A stretch of 64,000 nucleotides of DNA from JACVRW01 sp040509755. Lineage in GTDB: Bacteria > Actinomycetota > Thermoleophilia > Solirubrobacterales > Thermoleophilaceae. Under the pieces are notes generated by a model, which ran no database searches, was not told the origin of the DNA, and was given only the letters and a program-made list of their open reading frames with translations. Positions 7,509 to 15,779 of the stretch are shown here, in pieces. The position numbers were made by a program, and so were the translations under genes. The DNA is taken from positions 1 to 64,000 of the forward strand of contig JBEVKF010000023.1 of the NCBI GenBank assembly GCA_040509755.1, given 5' to 3'. The stretch's first letter is position 1. Each line of letters starts with the position of its first letter.

Positions 7509-7893
7509 TCAATAGCTCCCGCTCCCGTCCAGGCGGCGAAGGGGGCCGGGAGCCCACCAGTTCCACTCGCCGAGCAGCTTCATCAATGAGGGCACGAGGA
7601 AAGCCCGGACGATCGTCGCGTCGATCAGCACTGCGGCCGCGGTTCCGAGCCCGACCTGCTTGATGAAGATGATCTCCGAGGTCGCAAAAGCTCCGATCGC
7701 CACGGTGAACAGAAGGGCCGCGGCGGTGATGATCCGCCCGGTGCGCTCGAGGCCGGTCGCGACCGCCTCCTCGTTGGACGCGCCGCCGTCGTGCTGCTCC
7801 TTGATTCGGGTGAGCAGGAACACGCCGTAGTCGGTCGACAGCCCGAAGGCGATCGCGAGCAGCACCAGCGGCTGAGTCGACTCGATCGCCCCC
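7509..7893 (-). pseudogene. MMPL family transporter, C-terminal fragment only
   Basis: The sequence encodes the last ~125 residues of an RND-superfamily MMPL exporter: GAIESTQPLVLLAIAFGLST, then DYGVFLLTRIKE, LERTGRIITAAALLF, IIFIKQVGLGTAAAVLIDA and LGEWNWWAPGPLRRL. Full-length relatives have about 700 residues and 11-12 helices; only the final three or four helices remain. Upstream, homology stops near 7893 and an in-frame TAG is met about ten codons further up. The fragment has lost the promoter-proximal part and should not transport anything. The breakpoint lies just beyond the end of the hydrolase operon. Confidence 0.75.
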
Positions 7894-7941
7894 TGTCTGC
7901 GGCCGACCCGCGGTAGTTTGAGCTAGCGCTCGGCGCGCGGG

Positions 7942-8961
7942 TCAGGGACGGAGCGGCGCTGCGTCCTCGATCTTCAGCGGAGTGACGGGTGCGCCGTCGC
8001 TCCACCTGCCGTTCGAGCGGTGCCTGCGGGTATCGCCCAGCGCGTACGCGCAGTGCAACCCGAAGTAGGCGCAGTCCCGCAGCGCGTCCCACACCTTCCA
8101 ACAGAAGTTCCAGTCGTAGGCATCGGCCGTGCCCTTCTTGCCTGCGCACACGCCGTGCCGTGACGAGAGGTCCGGATTGCCGTGCGTGTCGGTGCGAGTC
8201 AGCACGAGGTCCTTGTTCCTCTTGGGGATTTGCCGGAGCTTCGGAAAGATCGCGTTGCAGCTCCCGTTTGCCTTGTCCGGCTCGGAAAGAATCCCGTCGG
8301 CGCCCGAATGGCACTGAAGCTTCACGGTCCGCGGGATGCCGGAGAGCGAGTCGTCAACAGCCGGCTCGTCGAACCCATTGAGTCCGCCGTCGTGCGGGTC
8401 GTCGAGGAAGATCGCTCTCGGCCTCGGCAGGTGCAGTGACCTGTGCCGGTTCGCGAGGTTCGCCGTAATGACGCCGCCGAAGGAGAAGCCGAAGTAGCTG
8501 GTCTTGCCGAGCTGCGGCTGGACCCGTCTCGGCCGCGCGCGGAGGTACGACATGGCCCCGCGGATGCCGTTCACAGCGGATGTCATGCAGGGCTCGATGT
8601 CGAACGGCCCCGGGCAAGGGATCGCGATGTCGGTCTGCCAGCGCGGGTAGATGACGATGTTCCCCGTGCGCACCGTGTGCCGGATGAGCTCGTACATCTG
8701 GCTGTAGCCGGAGAACTCGTAGTAGCCGTGCATGACGATCGCTAGCGGCGCCTTGGCCGGCCGCGGCCTCGCCGGCTCGAAGACGTACCACGCGTCAGCG
8801 CCGCTGCCACCGGAGCTAACGCGCCAGCCGGCGTTGGCGTAATCGCTGCCGCCCGGCCCCGACCTCGGCTGCGGCGGCTCCGTGATCGCTGCGGCCGCCC
8901 CTGACACCCCAAGCCCAGCCGCGAGTGCGCCGATGACGGCGACGAGCACCCCCCTCCTCAT
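7942..8961 (-). CDS. Secreted alpha/beta hydrolase
   Basis: Protein of 339 residues with a Sec signal peptide (MRRGVLVAVIGALAAGLGVSGAAAA by eye). The mature part has an alpha/beta-hydrolase core: PLAIVMHGYYEFSGY (oxyanion region), GFSFGG nucleophile elbow near residue 165, an acidic LDDPHDGG segment and a C-terminal THGNPDLSSRHG stretch that could hold the catalytic His. Several cysteines suggest disulfides in the exported form. The ATG overlaps the TGA of the upstream Tat-exported peptidase gene, so the two are translationally coupled. Probably an esterase or lipase; substrate unknown. Likely controlled by the TetR operator at 10569. Confidence 0.75.
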   Translation of the reverse strand: MRRGVLVAVIGALAAGLGVSGAAAAITEPPQPRSGPGGSDYANAGWRVSSGGSGADAWYVFEPARPRPAKAPLAIVMHGYYEFSGYSQMYELIRHTVRTGNIVIYPRWQTDIAIPCPGPFDIEPCMTSAVNGIRGAMSYLRARPRRVQPQLGKTSYFGFSFGGVITANLANRHRSLHLPRPRAIFLDDPHDGGLNGFDEPAVDDSLSGIPRTVKLQCHSGADGILSEPDKANGSCNAIFPKLRQIPKRNKDLVLTRTDTHGNPDLSSRHGVCAGKKGTADAYDWNFCWKVWDALRDCAYFGLHCAYALGDTRRHRSNGRWSDGAPVTPLKIEDAAPLRP

Positions 8962-10526
8962 CAACGCAGCTTCCCGCGCGGCGTGCGGCCGATCCGGAGG
9001 ATCATCTCGGTGAAGGCGATCGCCTCGGCGCGGACCCGCTTGAAGTTCACCTTGTCGGTCGTTGTGATGCCCCAGTTGAGCAGGTAGGTCGGGCCGGTGA
9101 TGTAGTTGGCAGTCGGCATTCCGCCGACGGCGAACAGGTACTGGCCCTCTCCCGGCCAGGCCGGCTCGTCGGCCACTCCGCTGGCGTCCGGGTTGAGAGG
9201 CTTGAGCACGCCGGCGGGCGCAGCCTTTGCGCGTTTCAGCGCGGTGAAGGACGTGTCTACCAGCGCCTTCGAGTCGGACGCGAACATGGCGCCCGGTTCG
9301 TACTGGCCGGTTGGCCCCATGCTCCCGCTCGCTAGCTCGTCCCACTCACGGAGACCCAGATGCTCGATCGTCAGCGCCGCGTTGGTGCGCCTGACGAGGT
9401 CGTTCCTATGCCGTCCGATGAACGCGCGGGCGCCGTTGCCGCCCGCGAAGTGGCCGGTCGTGAGCAGGATCATGATCGTGCGCGGCAGCGCCCGGCGCGG
9501 CAGGCGGGCGAGGTACTGGCTCATCGCGACGATCGCGTCGGGCCCGTTGTCCTCGATCGCGTTACTGCCGTCTGTGTGGCAGTGCAGCGTCACGATCTCC
9601 TTCGACATGCCGGGTACGAACCCGATCAGGTTGCGGCTCTCGACGCGCTTGACGTTCGCGGGCAGCGTCAGGCGCGCCAGAGCGCCGGCGCGGGCCTGGT
9701 CCTTGAGCGCGGCGCCCGTGGTGCGGTCGACATAGACGCCGGGAACCCCGCGGACGATGCCGTCGTAGGGGAAATATGAACCGTCGGCGCCGTCGCTCGG
9801 ATAGTCGAGCGCGCCCACGGCTCCGACGGCCCCCGCGGCTTCGATGCTCGCGAGCAGCGGGATCACGCCGTTGAGATAGGGCCGCTTGTACTGCTCGGAG
9901 GGGTTGAGCTCTCCGCGCGGGTCGTAGGTCCGTCCCGGGTACCCGAGTGCGGTAAAGAAGCTCAACGGCACGACCGTCAGCGGCACGTCGAAGACGGCGA
10001 TCCTGCCCACGAGCGAACCGGGAGCGGGCGTGCTGCCGGGCTCGACGAACGCGAGCGCCCCCGTGACGCCTCCCGCCGGCGTCTGCCCGGAATAAGGGAT
10101 GTAGGACGCCGTCCTTACCGGGCCCGCGGTGGGGCCGGCGACCAGGTCGAGCGACCACCGGCTCGTCGTCCAGCGTCTCATAGGCACGTTCTCGAAGTGC
10201 AGGTGCTCGACGCCGGCGCGTTCGAGCTGGTAGCGCACGTCGTCGACGTAGCGCTCGTGCGCGGCGCTGCCGGTCGCGCGGAGGCCCTTCTGGTTTGCGG
10301 GGCCGATGTTGTCGAGCGTCCTATGCCACCGACGGAACTGCCCCTCCGGCATGAACTGGCTCTCCCTCACCCGCACGGCGTCGCGCGCGCCGAGACGGCC
10401 CCTCGGCCAGGCCGGCGCCGCGAGCGCCGACAGTGGATCGAGCAGGGAACCGAACGTGCCCGCCGCCGCAACCGCGCCACCCGCGGCTAGGAACTTCCTG
10501 CGCGAGAACTCGTACTCAGCCTGCAT
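8961..10526 (-). CDS. Tat-exported M28-like peptidase with PA-type insert
   Basis: Protein of 521 residues. The N-terminus carries a twin-arginine signal (FSRRKFLAAGGAVAAAGTFG), so it is exported folded. A middle segment (about 120-290) resembles a protease-associated domain (VTGALAFVEPGSTPAPGSLV). The C-terminal half has the M28 aminopeptidase layout: VTLHCHTDGSNAIEDNGPDA, then GHFAGGNGARAF and LTIEHLG. Metal ligands are partly shifted from the canonical HxD and EE set, so catalysis is not assured. ATG 10526 with a GAGGGG Shine-Dalgarno is chosen over an upstream start because it places the Tat motif correctly. First gene of a two-gene operon. Confidence 0.7.
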   Translation of the reverse strand: MQAEYEFSRRKFLAAGGAVAAAGTFGSLLDPLSALAAPAWPRGRLGARDAVRVRESQFMPEGQFRRWHRTLDNIGPANQKGLRATGSAAHERYVDDVRYQLERAGVEHLHFENVPMRRWTTSRWSLDLVAGPTAGPVRTASYIPYSGQTPAGGVTGALAFVEPGSTPAPGSLVGRIAVFDVPLTVVPLSFFTALGYPGRTYDPRGELNPSEQYKRPYLNGVIPLLASIEAAGAVGAVGALDYPSDGADGSYFPYDGIVRGVPGVYVDRTTGAALKDQARAGALARLTLPANVKRVESRNLIGFVPGMSKEIVTLHCHTDGSNAIEDNGPDAIVAMSQYLARLPRRALPRTIMILLTTGHFAGGNGARAFIGRHRNDLVRRTNAALTIEHLGLREWDELASGSMGPTGQYEPGAMFASDSKALVDTSFTALKRAKAAPAGVLKPLNPDASGVADEPAWPGEGQYLFAVGGMPTANYITGPTYLLNWGITTTDKVNFKRVRAEAIAFTEMILRIGRTPRGKLR

Positions 10527-10568
10527 CCGACGACCACCCCTCTCGCTCCGCAATACGGGCAACCAGCT

Positions 10569-10594
10569 ATCGAAGTAATGAGTCTTACTTCGAT
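10569..10594. promoter_or_regulatory. Palindromic TetR-type operator upstream of the hydrolase operon
   Basis: ATCGAAGTAA and TTACTTCGAT form a perfect 10+10 inverted repeat around the spacer TGAGTC. It lies 43 bp upstream of the Tat-peptidase start and just past the 3' end of the neighbouring TetR gene. A second, degenerate copy with the same six-base spacing lies upstream of the TetR gene itself. Confidence 0.7.
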
Positions 10595-10632
10595 CATACA
10601 CAGCCCGCGGCCGAGCGTCTCGTCGTCGGCAG

Positions 10633-11355
10633 CTAGCGGACCCGGAAGAGGTCCGAGATCCAGACTCCGAGATCGGAACCGAGCGCCGCCAGGTCCGGTT
10701 CAGCGGCCGCGTCTAGCGCGTCCGAGACGAGCTGACGCACCGCATAGACGACGCCGATGTATGCAGTCCACGGAAGATCATCCGGTGCCTCACCGTCATC
10801 AGTGATGCGTGCGGCTCGGTCACGGATGTACGTCGCGAACAGGGTGAGCGCCTCGCGCCGTCGCGCGCGCGCCGCCGGGCCGACCGCGTCGATCTCCACC
10901 TGATAGGCCCGGGCGACAACGAGATCCTGCTGGAGAGTGTTGAGGTAGGCACCGAGGAGACCTGCCGTAAGGGCGGGTCGGTCATCGTCGGGCACGTCCA
11001 CGGCGGCCATCTGCGTGAGCAGCACCTCGATGAAACGGTCGTAGCCGGCGAACACACAAGCGTCCTTGCTGTCGAAACAGTCGTAGAAGGTGGCGAGTGA
11101 GACGCCGGCCCGGGTCGCGATGTCTCCGACGCCGAAGCCGCGATATCCGCCCGCGGCGAGCAGCTCCGTCACCGCGGCGAGCAGTCGCTCGCGCTGCGCT
11201 TGGGTGATTTGTTCGCGCGCGAGGTTGTGGCGTCCACGCGGCAACGCCTCCGGCAGCGTGAAGAACAAGCCATCACGCACGACTTCGCCTGAGGCCGGTT
11301 GGGAGGCGAGGTTGGCCGTCGCTCGCCGTCCTCGCTGCGACGTCGCGTCCGACAT
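10633..11355 (-). CDS. TetR family transcriptional regulator
   Basis: Protein of 240 residues. An unusually long N-terminal extension (~45 residues) precedes the TetR helix-turn-helix (QRERLLAAVTELLAAGGYRG, VGDIATRAGVSLATFYDCFD). The C-terminal ligand domain is helical (residues 110-240) and contains FATYIRDRAARITDD. The start at ATG 11355 is uncertain, since a later start would shorten the extension. The gene lies between a secreted-hydrolase operon on the same strand and a divergent alpha/beta hydrolase. Matching palindromes upstream of both transcription units make it the likely repressor of the set. Confidence 0.85.
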   Translation of the reverse strand: MSDATSQRGRRATANLASQPASGEVVRDGLFFTLPEALPRGRHNLAREQITQAQRERLLAAVTELLAAGGYRGFGVGDIATRAGVSLATFYDCFDSKDACVFAGYDRFIEVLLTQMAAVDVPDDDRPALTAGLLGAYLNTLQQDLVVARAYQVEIDAVGPAARARRREALTLFATYIRDRAARITDDGEAPDDLPWTAYIGVVYAVRQLVSDALDAAAEPDLAALGSDLGVWISDLFRVR

Positions 11356-11385
11356 TGCGTGCAGTATTGCACCGCGTGACGATCG

Positions 11386-11403
11386 AAGTAAGGCATCCTA
11401 CTT
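11386..11403. promoter_or_regulatory. Second TetR-type operator, between tetR and the hydrolase gene
   Basis: AAGTAA-GGCATC-CTACTT repeats the architecture of the 10569 palindrome (AAGTAA-N6-TTACTT) with one arm mismatch, and is preceded by the same ATCG. It lies 30 bp upstream of the TetR start and about 65 bp upstream of the divergent hydrolase start at 11468. It could serve both promoters. Confidence 0.6.
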
Positions 11404-11467
11404 ATATTGGTTGCGGCGGCGGAACCGCTCCCGGACCACCGAAGGAAGGCAGCACTAGGCTCCCCGC

Positions 11468-12424
11468 ATGACCCGTCTAGCCACAGCGAGCGCCGCTCGG
11501 GCGGCCCGTCGCCTTCCCGCGGAGGACTTCGAGCTCAAGGAGATCGAGCTCCATGGACATCGCGTGGCCTACCGCTGCGCCGGCAGCGGCCCCGCGATCG
11601 TGCTGGTTCACGGGATCACCTCGACGTCGGCCACGTGGGAGCGCGTGATGCCCTATTTGGCCACCCGGTTCACCGTCATCGCGCCGGACCTCATGGGGCA
11701 CGGCCAGTCGGCGAAGCCGCGCGGCGACTACTCGCTCGGCGCGTATGCAAGCGGGGTGCGCGATCTGATGGTGACCCTCGGCCACGAGACCGGCACCTTC
11801 GTAGGGCATTCGCTCGGTGGCGGCGTCGCCATGCAGCTGGCCTATCAGTTCCCGGAGCGCTGCGAGCGCCTGGTGCTCGTGGACAGTGGCGGGCTGGGCC
11901 GCGAGGTGAACCTGCTGCTGCGCGCGGCCACGCTGCCGCTGTCCGAGCTGGTGTTGCCACTTCTGGCCAGTCCCCGGCTGCTCGACACCGGCCGCTCCAT
12001 CGGCCGCCTGTTCGCCCGGGTGGGAATTCGAGCCGGTACCGACATGTCAGAGCTGGCCCGCGGCCATGCCTCCTTGGAGGATCCAGAGGCCAGAGCCGCG
12101 TTCGTGAACACGCTGCGCACGATCGTGGACCCCTTGGGTCAGCGGGTCAACGCCAGTGACCGACTTTATTTGGCCGAACACATCCCGTTCCTGCTGGTCT
12201 GGGGTGAGCGCGACTCCATCATCCCGGTCGAGCACGGTCTGTCGGCGCACGCGCTGGTGCCCTCCAGTCGCCTTGAGCTCTTCGAGGAAGCAGGCCACTT
12301 TCCCCACCTCGACGAGCCTCAGCGCTTCCTCGACGTGCTGCTTGACTTCATCGAATCGACCGATCCGGCCGACTTGGACCCGGGGGAGTGGAGCCAGAGG
12401 CTGAAGACCGGGCGGCGGCCCTAG
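11468..12424 (+). CDS. Alpha/beta fold hydrolase
   Basis: Cytoplasmic alpha/beta hydrolase of 318 residues. Landmarks: oxyanion strand VLVHGITSTSATWE near 44-57, DLMGHGQS, nucleophile elbow GHSLGG near 118-123, catalytic-acid region LLVWGERDSIIP near 244-255, and GHFPHLDEP with the catalytic His near 279. The whole length matches the epoxide-hydrolase/haloperoxidase-like group, and no signal peptide is present. The start at 11468 lacks a strong Shine-Dalgarno. Divergent from the TetR gene and probably regulated through the 11386 operator. Substrate unknown. Confidence 0.85.
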   Translation: MTRLATASAARAARRLPAEDFELKEIELHGHRVAYRCAGSGPAIVLVHGITSTSATWERVMPYLATRFTVIAPDLMGHGQSAKPRGDYSLGAYASGVRDLMVTLGHETGTFVGHSLGGGVAMQLAYQFPERCERLVLVDSGGLGREVNLLLRAATLPLSELVLPLLASPRLLDTGRSIGRLFARVGIRAGTDMSELARGHASLEDPEARAAFVNTLRTIVDPLGQRVNASDRLYLAEHIPFLLVWGERDSIIPVEHGLSAHALVPSSRLELFEEAGHFPHLDEPQRFLDVLLDFIESTDPADLDPGEWSQRLKTGRRP

Positions 12425-12488
12425 CGGGATTGCTTTTGCTTTCGCGCGGTTGCGGCCGGCGATGACGGCACTCGTCGAAAATACAGCC

Positions 12489-12941
12489 ATGAGTGATGCG
12501 CCCGATAGCACACGCGAGAACCTCGAGGTCGTCGAGCGGTTTCTCGCCGCTTTCGACCGACGCTGGCCGGAGGAGGATGAGCTCGCTGAGCTGGTCGGTC
12601 CTGACATCCACTTCACCGAGCGGCCGAACTTGGTCAACCCAGGCGGTAGCGAGCGCGACCGCGCAGCGATGCGCGCTGGGCTTGAGGCGGGGCGCCGGCT
12701 GCTGGCCTGGCAGTCGTACGAGGTCCGCGACCACGTCGCCAGCGGCGACACCGTCGTGACGCGGATGCGCTGGAGCGGGGAGCTCGCCGCCGATGCGGGA
12801 CCTTGGCCTGCCGGGACGCGTATGAGTGCCTGGTGCGTGGCCCACTACCGCCTCGCGGCGGGCCGCATCGTTCGCATCGAGCAGCACGACTGTTACGAGC
12901 AACCATCGCTGCCGGAGGCGCGAGCCGCGGACCGTCCATGA
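12489..12941 (+). CDS. SnoaL-like (NTF2-fold) protein
   Basis: Protein of 150 residues with the SnoaL fold: ENLEVVERFLAAFDRRWPEE, IHFTERPNLVNPGG, GRRLLAWQSYEVRDHVASGD, TVVTRMRWSGEL and the closing strands MSAWCVAHYRLAAGRIVRIEQ. ATG 12489 is chosen because the family N-terminus begins there; ATG 12462 is possible. The stop codon overlaps the ATG of the following, broken FAD oxidoreductase gene (ATGA), so the two once formed an operon. Probably binds a small organic ligand; role unknown. Confidence 0.8.
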   Translation: MSDAPDSTRENLEVVERFLAAFDRRWPEEDELAELVGPDIHFTERPNLVNPGGSERDRAAMRAGLEAGRRLLAWQSYEVRDHVASGDTVVTRMRWSGELAADAGPWPAGTRMSAWCVAHYRLAAGRIVRIEQHDCYEQPSLPEARAADRP

Positions 12942-13319
12942 GCGGTCGCAGGAGCACACGTGTCGTCGTCTCGGAGCAGGCTTCGGCGGCCTGGAACTCA
13001 GCACCTTGCTCTCGGAGGCCGGTGGAGGCTTCGACGTGACGCTGATAGACAAGAACGAGGCGGGCGTGTTTTCCGAAGGCGCTGCGCGCGTTGTCGCGCG
13101 GAGCCTGATCGCCGAGCTGCAGGGCGGCGAGCGGCCGGGCCCCTACGCCGGGCGGGGTTCCTGCTACATCGAGTTCGGTCATGGACGCGTCGGGCGCGTG
13201 GAATCGACTTCCGGTCGGGGCCCACGCCCACCGGGACGTTCAACCCGCCGTCCGCCGCCCTGGTCGCCGAGAAGGAGCACTTCGGCGCCAGCCGCCGGGC
13301 GCGCTGGTTCGCCAGCTGA
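12938..13319 (+). pseudogene. FAD-dependent oxidoreductase gene, frameshifted and internally deleted
   Basis: The start at ATG 12938 overlaps the SnoaL stop. The opening STRVVV is followed, after a missing base near 12969, by the FAD motif GAGFGGLELSTLLSEA and VTLIDKNEA in a second frame. Sequence then jumps to the family's C-terminus (ARVVARSLIAELQGG, YAGRGSCYIEFG). A further frame change near 13200 leads into IDFRSGPTPTGTFNPPSAA, then EKEHFGASRRARWF. Full-length relatives of the sulfide:quinone-reductase-like group are about 380-400 residues; some 270 are missing from the middle. Not translatable as one protein. Second flavoprotein gene in the window with its core removed. Confidence 0.75.
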
Positions 13320-13377
13320 CCGGGGGGCGAGCGAGAGGTGAGCGGCGATACTCTCGATACCGGCCAAAGGGGGAGAG

Positions 13378-14736
13378 GTGTCTTTTGAGGAGGTGCCGCG
13401 CCGCGACAGCGCACTGCGCGCTGTGCTCGAGGGTCTTCCGGATGCCGTCGTGGCGACCCGCGAGGACGGCCTGATCGACTTCGTGAATGCGCGTGCCGGC
13501 GAGCTGTTTGGGTACTCCCCCGCGGAGCTCGTCGGTCAGCCGGTGGCGGTGCTGTGGCCTGAGCGGATGCGGAGTGGCTACATGCGCAATATGCGGGATT
13601 TGTTCAAAGCCGGCGGCTCGCTTCGCTTCACCCGTGAGGCACACGGGCGGCGAAAGGACGGACGGGAGTTCGTAGGGGAGATGAGCTGGGGCATCGTTGA
13701 GACCGCGGGGGGCGCCCTGATGCTCGCCGTGGGTCGCGACATCTCGCAGCGCCTCCTGACGGAGGCGCGACTGCGCCGGCGGTCTGCTCAGAACGCCGTG
13801 GTCGCGTCGCTTGGAGAGAGGGCGCTCGCGGGGACCGACCCGGTCGCGCTCGGCCCCCAGCTCGTGAGGGAGCTCGGCCAGACGATGGAGGCGGATTTCA
13901 CCCAGCTGTTCGGGCTGGCCGCGGCCGGCCGGGAGCTTCGGTCGCTGGCGGTCTGGGGCAAGGCTGACGACCTCCGTGGTGCGATCCAGGTCGGGCCAGG
14001 GTCGCACGCGCAGGCTGCGCTCGGCTCGTGGGACGCGGTCAGCCTCTCGGATGGCCCCGGTTCGGCCCTTCGGCGCGACGAATTCCGAAGCGGCCTCGCG
14101 GTGGCGGTGCGCACGCCCGAGGAGAGCTTCGGCGTGCTGTGTGCCTATGCACGCATGGAGGACGCGCTCGATCAGGAGGACGGCGCCTTTCTCAAGGCCG
14201 TGGCGAACGTGCTCGCCAGTGCCATCAGCCGGCGCCGAATGTACGAGCGCGTCCAGCACCAGGCGCTTCACGATCCGCTCACAGGCCTCGCCAACCGCAC
14301 GCTCTGCCACGACCGGCTCGCTCAGGCGCTGGCGCGCTCGCGCCGTTCGGGCAAACCTGTCGCCGTGTTCTTCGTGGATCTCGACCGCTTCAAGGCCGTC
14401 AACGACAGCTACGGGCACGCGGCCGGCGACGCGGTGCTGACCGAGGTGGCGCACCGGCTCGCGGACGTGGTGAGGCCGAGCGACACGGTTGGACGCCTCG
14501 GCGGCGACGAGTTCCTCGTGATCTGCGAAGCCCTGGACGAGCAGCAAGCCGCGGGCTTGCGTGCCCGCCTCGACGCCATCGCCCGCATGCCCGTGAAGAC
14601 GGGAGCAGCGGTGCATCAACTCTCGGCGAGCATCGGCTTCGCGCATGGCGACGCGAGCACGCGGGACCCGGATGCGCTGATCAGGGCCGCCGACGAGGCC
14701 TCCTACCTGGTAAAGCAACGCGGCGAAGGGCGCTGA
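13378..14736 (+). CDS. PAS-GAF-GGDEF diguanylate cyclase
   Basis: Protein of 452 residues predicted to make cyclic di-GMP from two GTP. A PAS domain spans about 10-125 (GLPDAVVATREDGLIDFVN, GYSPAELVGQPV). A GAF-like sensor spans about 130-285, and a GGDEF domain about 290-450 with DPLTGLANR, FFVDLDRFKAVND, GHAAGD and an intact RLGGDEF active site. No EAL domain, transmembrane helix or receiver is present, so it is a soluble, signal-sensing cyclase. GTG 13378 is preceded by GGGGGAGAG. It probably forms its own transcription unit after the pseudogene. No other c-di-GMP enzyme except the divergent HD-GYP protein at 36786 is seen here. Confidence 0.9.
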   Translation: MSFEEVPRRDSALRAVLEGLPDAVVATREDGLIDFVNARAGELFGYSPAELVGQPVAVLWPERMRSGYMRNMRDLFKAGGSLRFTREAHGRRKDGREFVGEMSWGIVETAGGALMLAVGRDISQRLLTEARLRRRSAQNAVVASLGERALAGTDPVALGPQLVRELGQTMEADFTQLFGLAAAGRELRSLAVWGKADDLRGAIQVGPGSHAQAALGSWDAVSLSDGPGSALRRDEFRSGLAVAVRTPEESFGVLCAYARMEDALDQEDGAFLKAVANVLASAISRRRMYERVQHQALHDPLTGLANRTLCHDRLAQALARSRRSGKPVAVFFVDLDRFKAVNDSYGHAAGDAVLTEVAHRLADVVRPSDTVGRLGGDEFLVICEALDEQQAAGLRARLDAIARMPVKTGAAVHQLSASIGFAHGDASTRDPDALIRAADEASYLVKQRGEGR

Positions 14737-14754
14737 GGCTCGACCCGACGCGGT

Positions 14755-15387
14755 TCAGCCACCCGCGCGGGTGAATGTCAGATGCGTGACTCCGCTGGGT
14801 GAGGAGGTGGCCTCGACCTGGTAGTCCTTCTCGAGGCCCTCCAGTCCGTCCCAGAGGCGTACGCCTCGGCCGAGCAGGATCGGGACCACCACGGTGTGCA
14901 TGTGGTCGACGAGCCCGGCAGCAAGGAATTCGCGGATCATGGTGGGACCTCCGCCGAGGCGTACGTCCTTGCCGTCCGCGGCCTCGCGGGCCGTCTCGAG
15001 CGCCTCGGCAGGCGAAGCGTCGATGAAGTGGAAGGTGGTGCCGCCCTCCCTCTCGATCGACGGGCGCGTGTGATGGGTGAGGATGAAGGTCGGTGTGTGG
15101 AACGGCGGGTTGGGTCCCCACGCGCCCTTCCAGTCCGGGTCCTCGTGCCATCCGGGGTGGCCGAACTTCCCGGCACCCATGATCTCGGCGCCGATGCCGG
15201 GAGCGAACTGCTGCGCGAAGGCGTCGTCGACGCCGCCGCTACCGCCGGGCTGCCACCACCGGGTGGTGAACAACCATTGGTGCAGCCGATCCCCGGCGTG
15301 ACCGAAATGTGCGTCGCGGCTCTGACCCTCCCCGGTGCCGAAGCCGTCGAGTGAGATGCAGAAGTTCTGGACGCGGGCGAGTGACAT
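14755..15387 (-). CDS. Dihydrofolate reductase family (RibD C-terminal type) protein, third copy
   Basis: Protein of 210 residues. Landmarks: ARVQNFCISLDGFGTGEGQS, the long insert with LFTTRWWQPGG, IMGAGKFGHPG, FILTHHTRPSIEREGGTTFHF, DVRLGGGPTMIREFLAAGLVD and VPILLGRGVRLWDGLEGL. It belongs to the same RibD_C superfamily as the genes at 4806 and 6889, but to a longer subfamily. ATG 15387 has AAGGAG nine bases upstream and starts exactly at the conserved region. Convergent with the diguanylate cyclase gene (18 bp between stops). Substrate unknown. Confidence 0.85.
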   Translation of the reverse strand: MSLARVQNFCISLDGFGTGEGQSRDAHFGHAGDRLHQWLFTTRWWQPGGSGGVDDAFAQQFAPGIGAEIMGAGKFGHPGWHEDPDWKGAWGPNPPFHTPTFILTHHTRPSIEREGGTTFHFIDASPAEALETAREAADGKDVRLGGGPTMIREFLAAGLVDHMHTVVVPILLGRGVRLWDGLEGLEKDYQVEATSSPSGVTHLTFTRAGG

Positions 15388-15779
15388 GGCTGGTGCTCCT
15401 TCGGTGATCGGGGGGTCAATTCTCGTAGGCGGTGCGGTAAGGGACGTTGGTCGCGGCATTCGGGTCATCGCCGACCCAGGGTCTGCAACTTGCGCATGGA
15501 CCCACCCGCGACGTCGTGCGCTTAGGGTTGCAGCGAGTTCACGCCTCGGCGATTCCGCCGTCGGGCGATCAGGGTGCTCGAGCATCGAGCGGCGACCGTA
15601 CGCCAAGGTTCGCGGGCCGACCATCCCAGGATCCTGGGGTAGAGGAAGTGCCCGCTCGCGAGATACGGGGCCGGCGGCTCTGGGAGGTCGCGGACTCCGA
15701 TGTACCGGGTAGTTCGGCAGGGCCGCCGGTCCGTCCGCCTGGATGACAGCCCGTCGGCGGACGCTAGCCTCATCGAACG
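15388..15779. other. Intergenic region, nothing recognised
   Basis: A 392-bp stretch between two divergent genes. It must hold the promoters of the reductase (minus) and the PASTA lipoprotein (plus), but no palindrome, tRNA or conserved coding frame stands out. Confidence 0.4.

Noticed and set aside
7942..11355. Secondary-metabolite gene cluster
   Set aside because: Hydrolases and regulators only; no polyketide synthase, peptide synthetase or terpene cyclase.
13240..14718. Open frame of 492 codons on the minus strand opposite the GGDEF gene
   Set aside because: Shadow of the diguanylate cyclase coding strand; no recognisable domain and no ribosome binding site.
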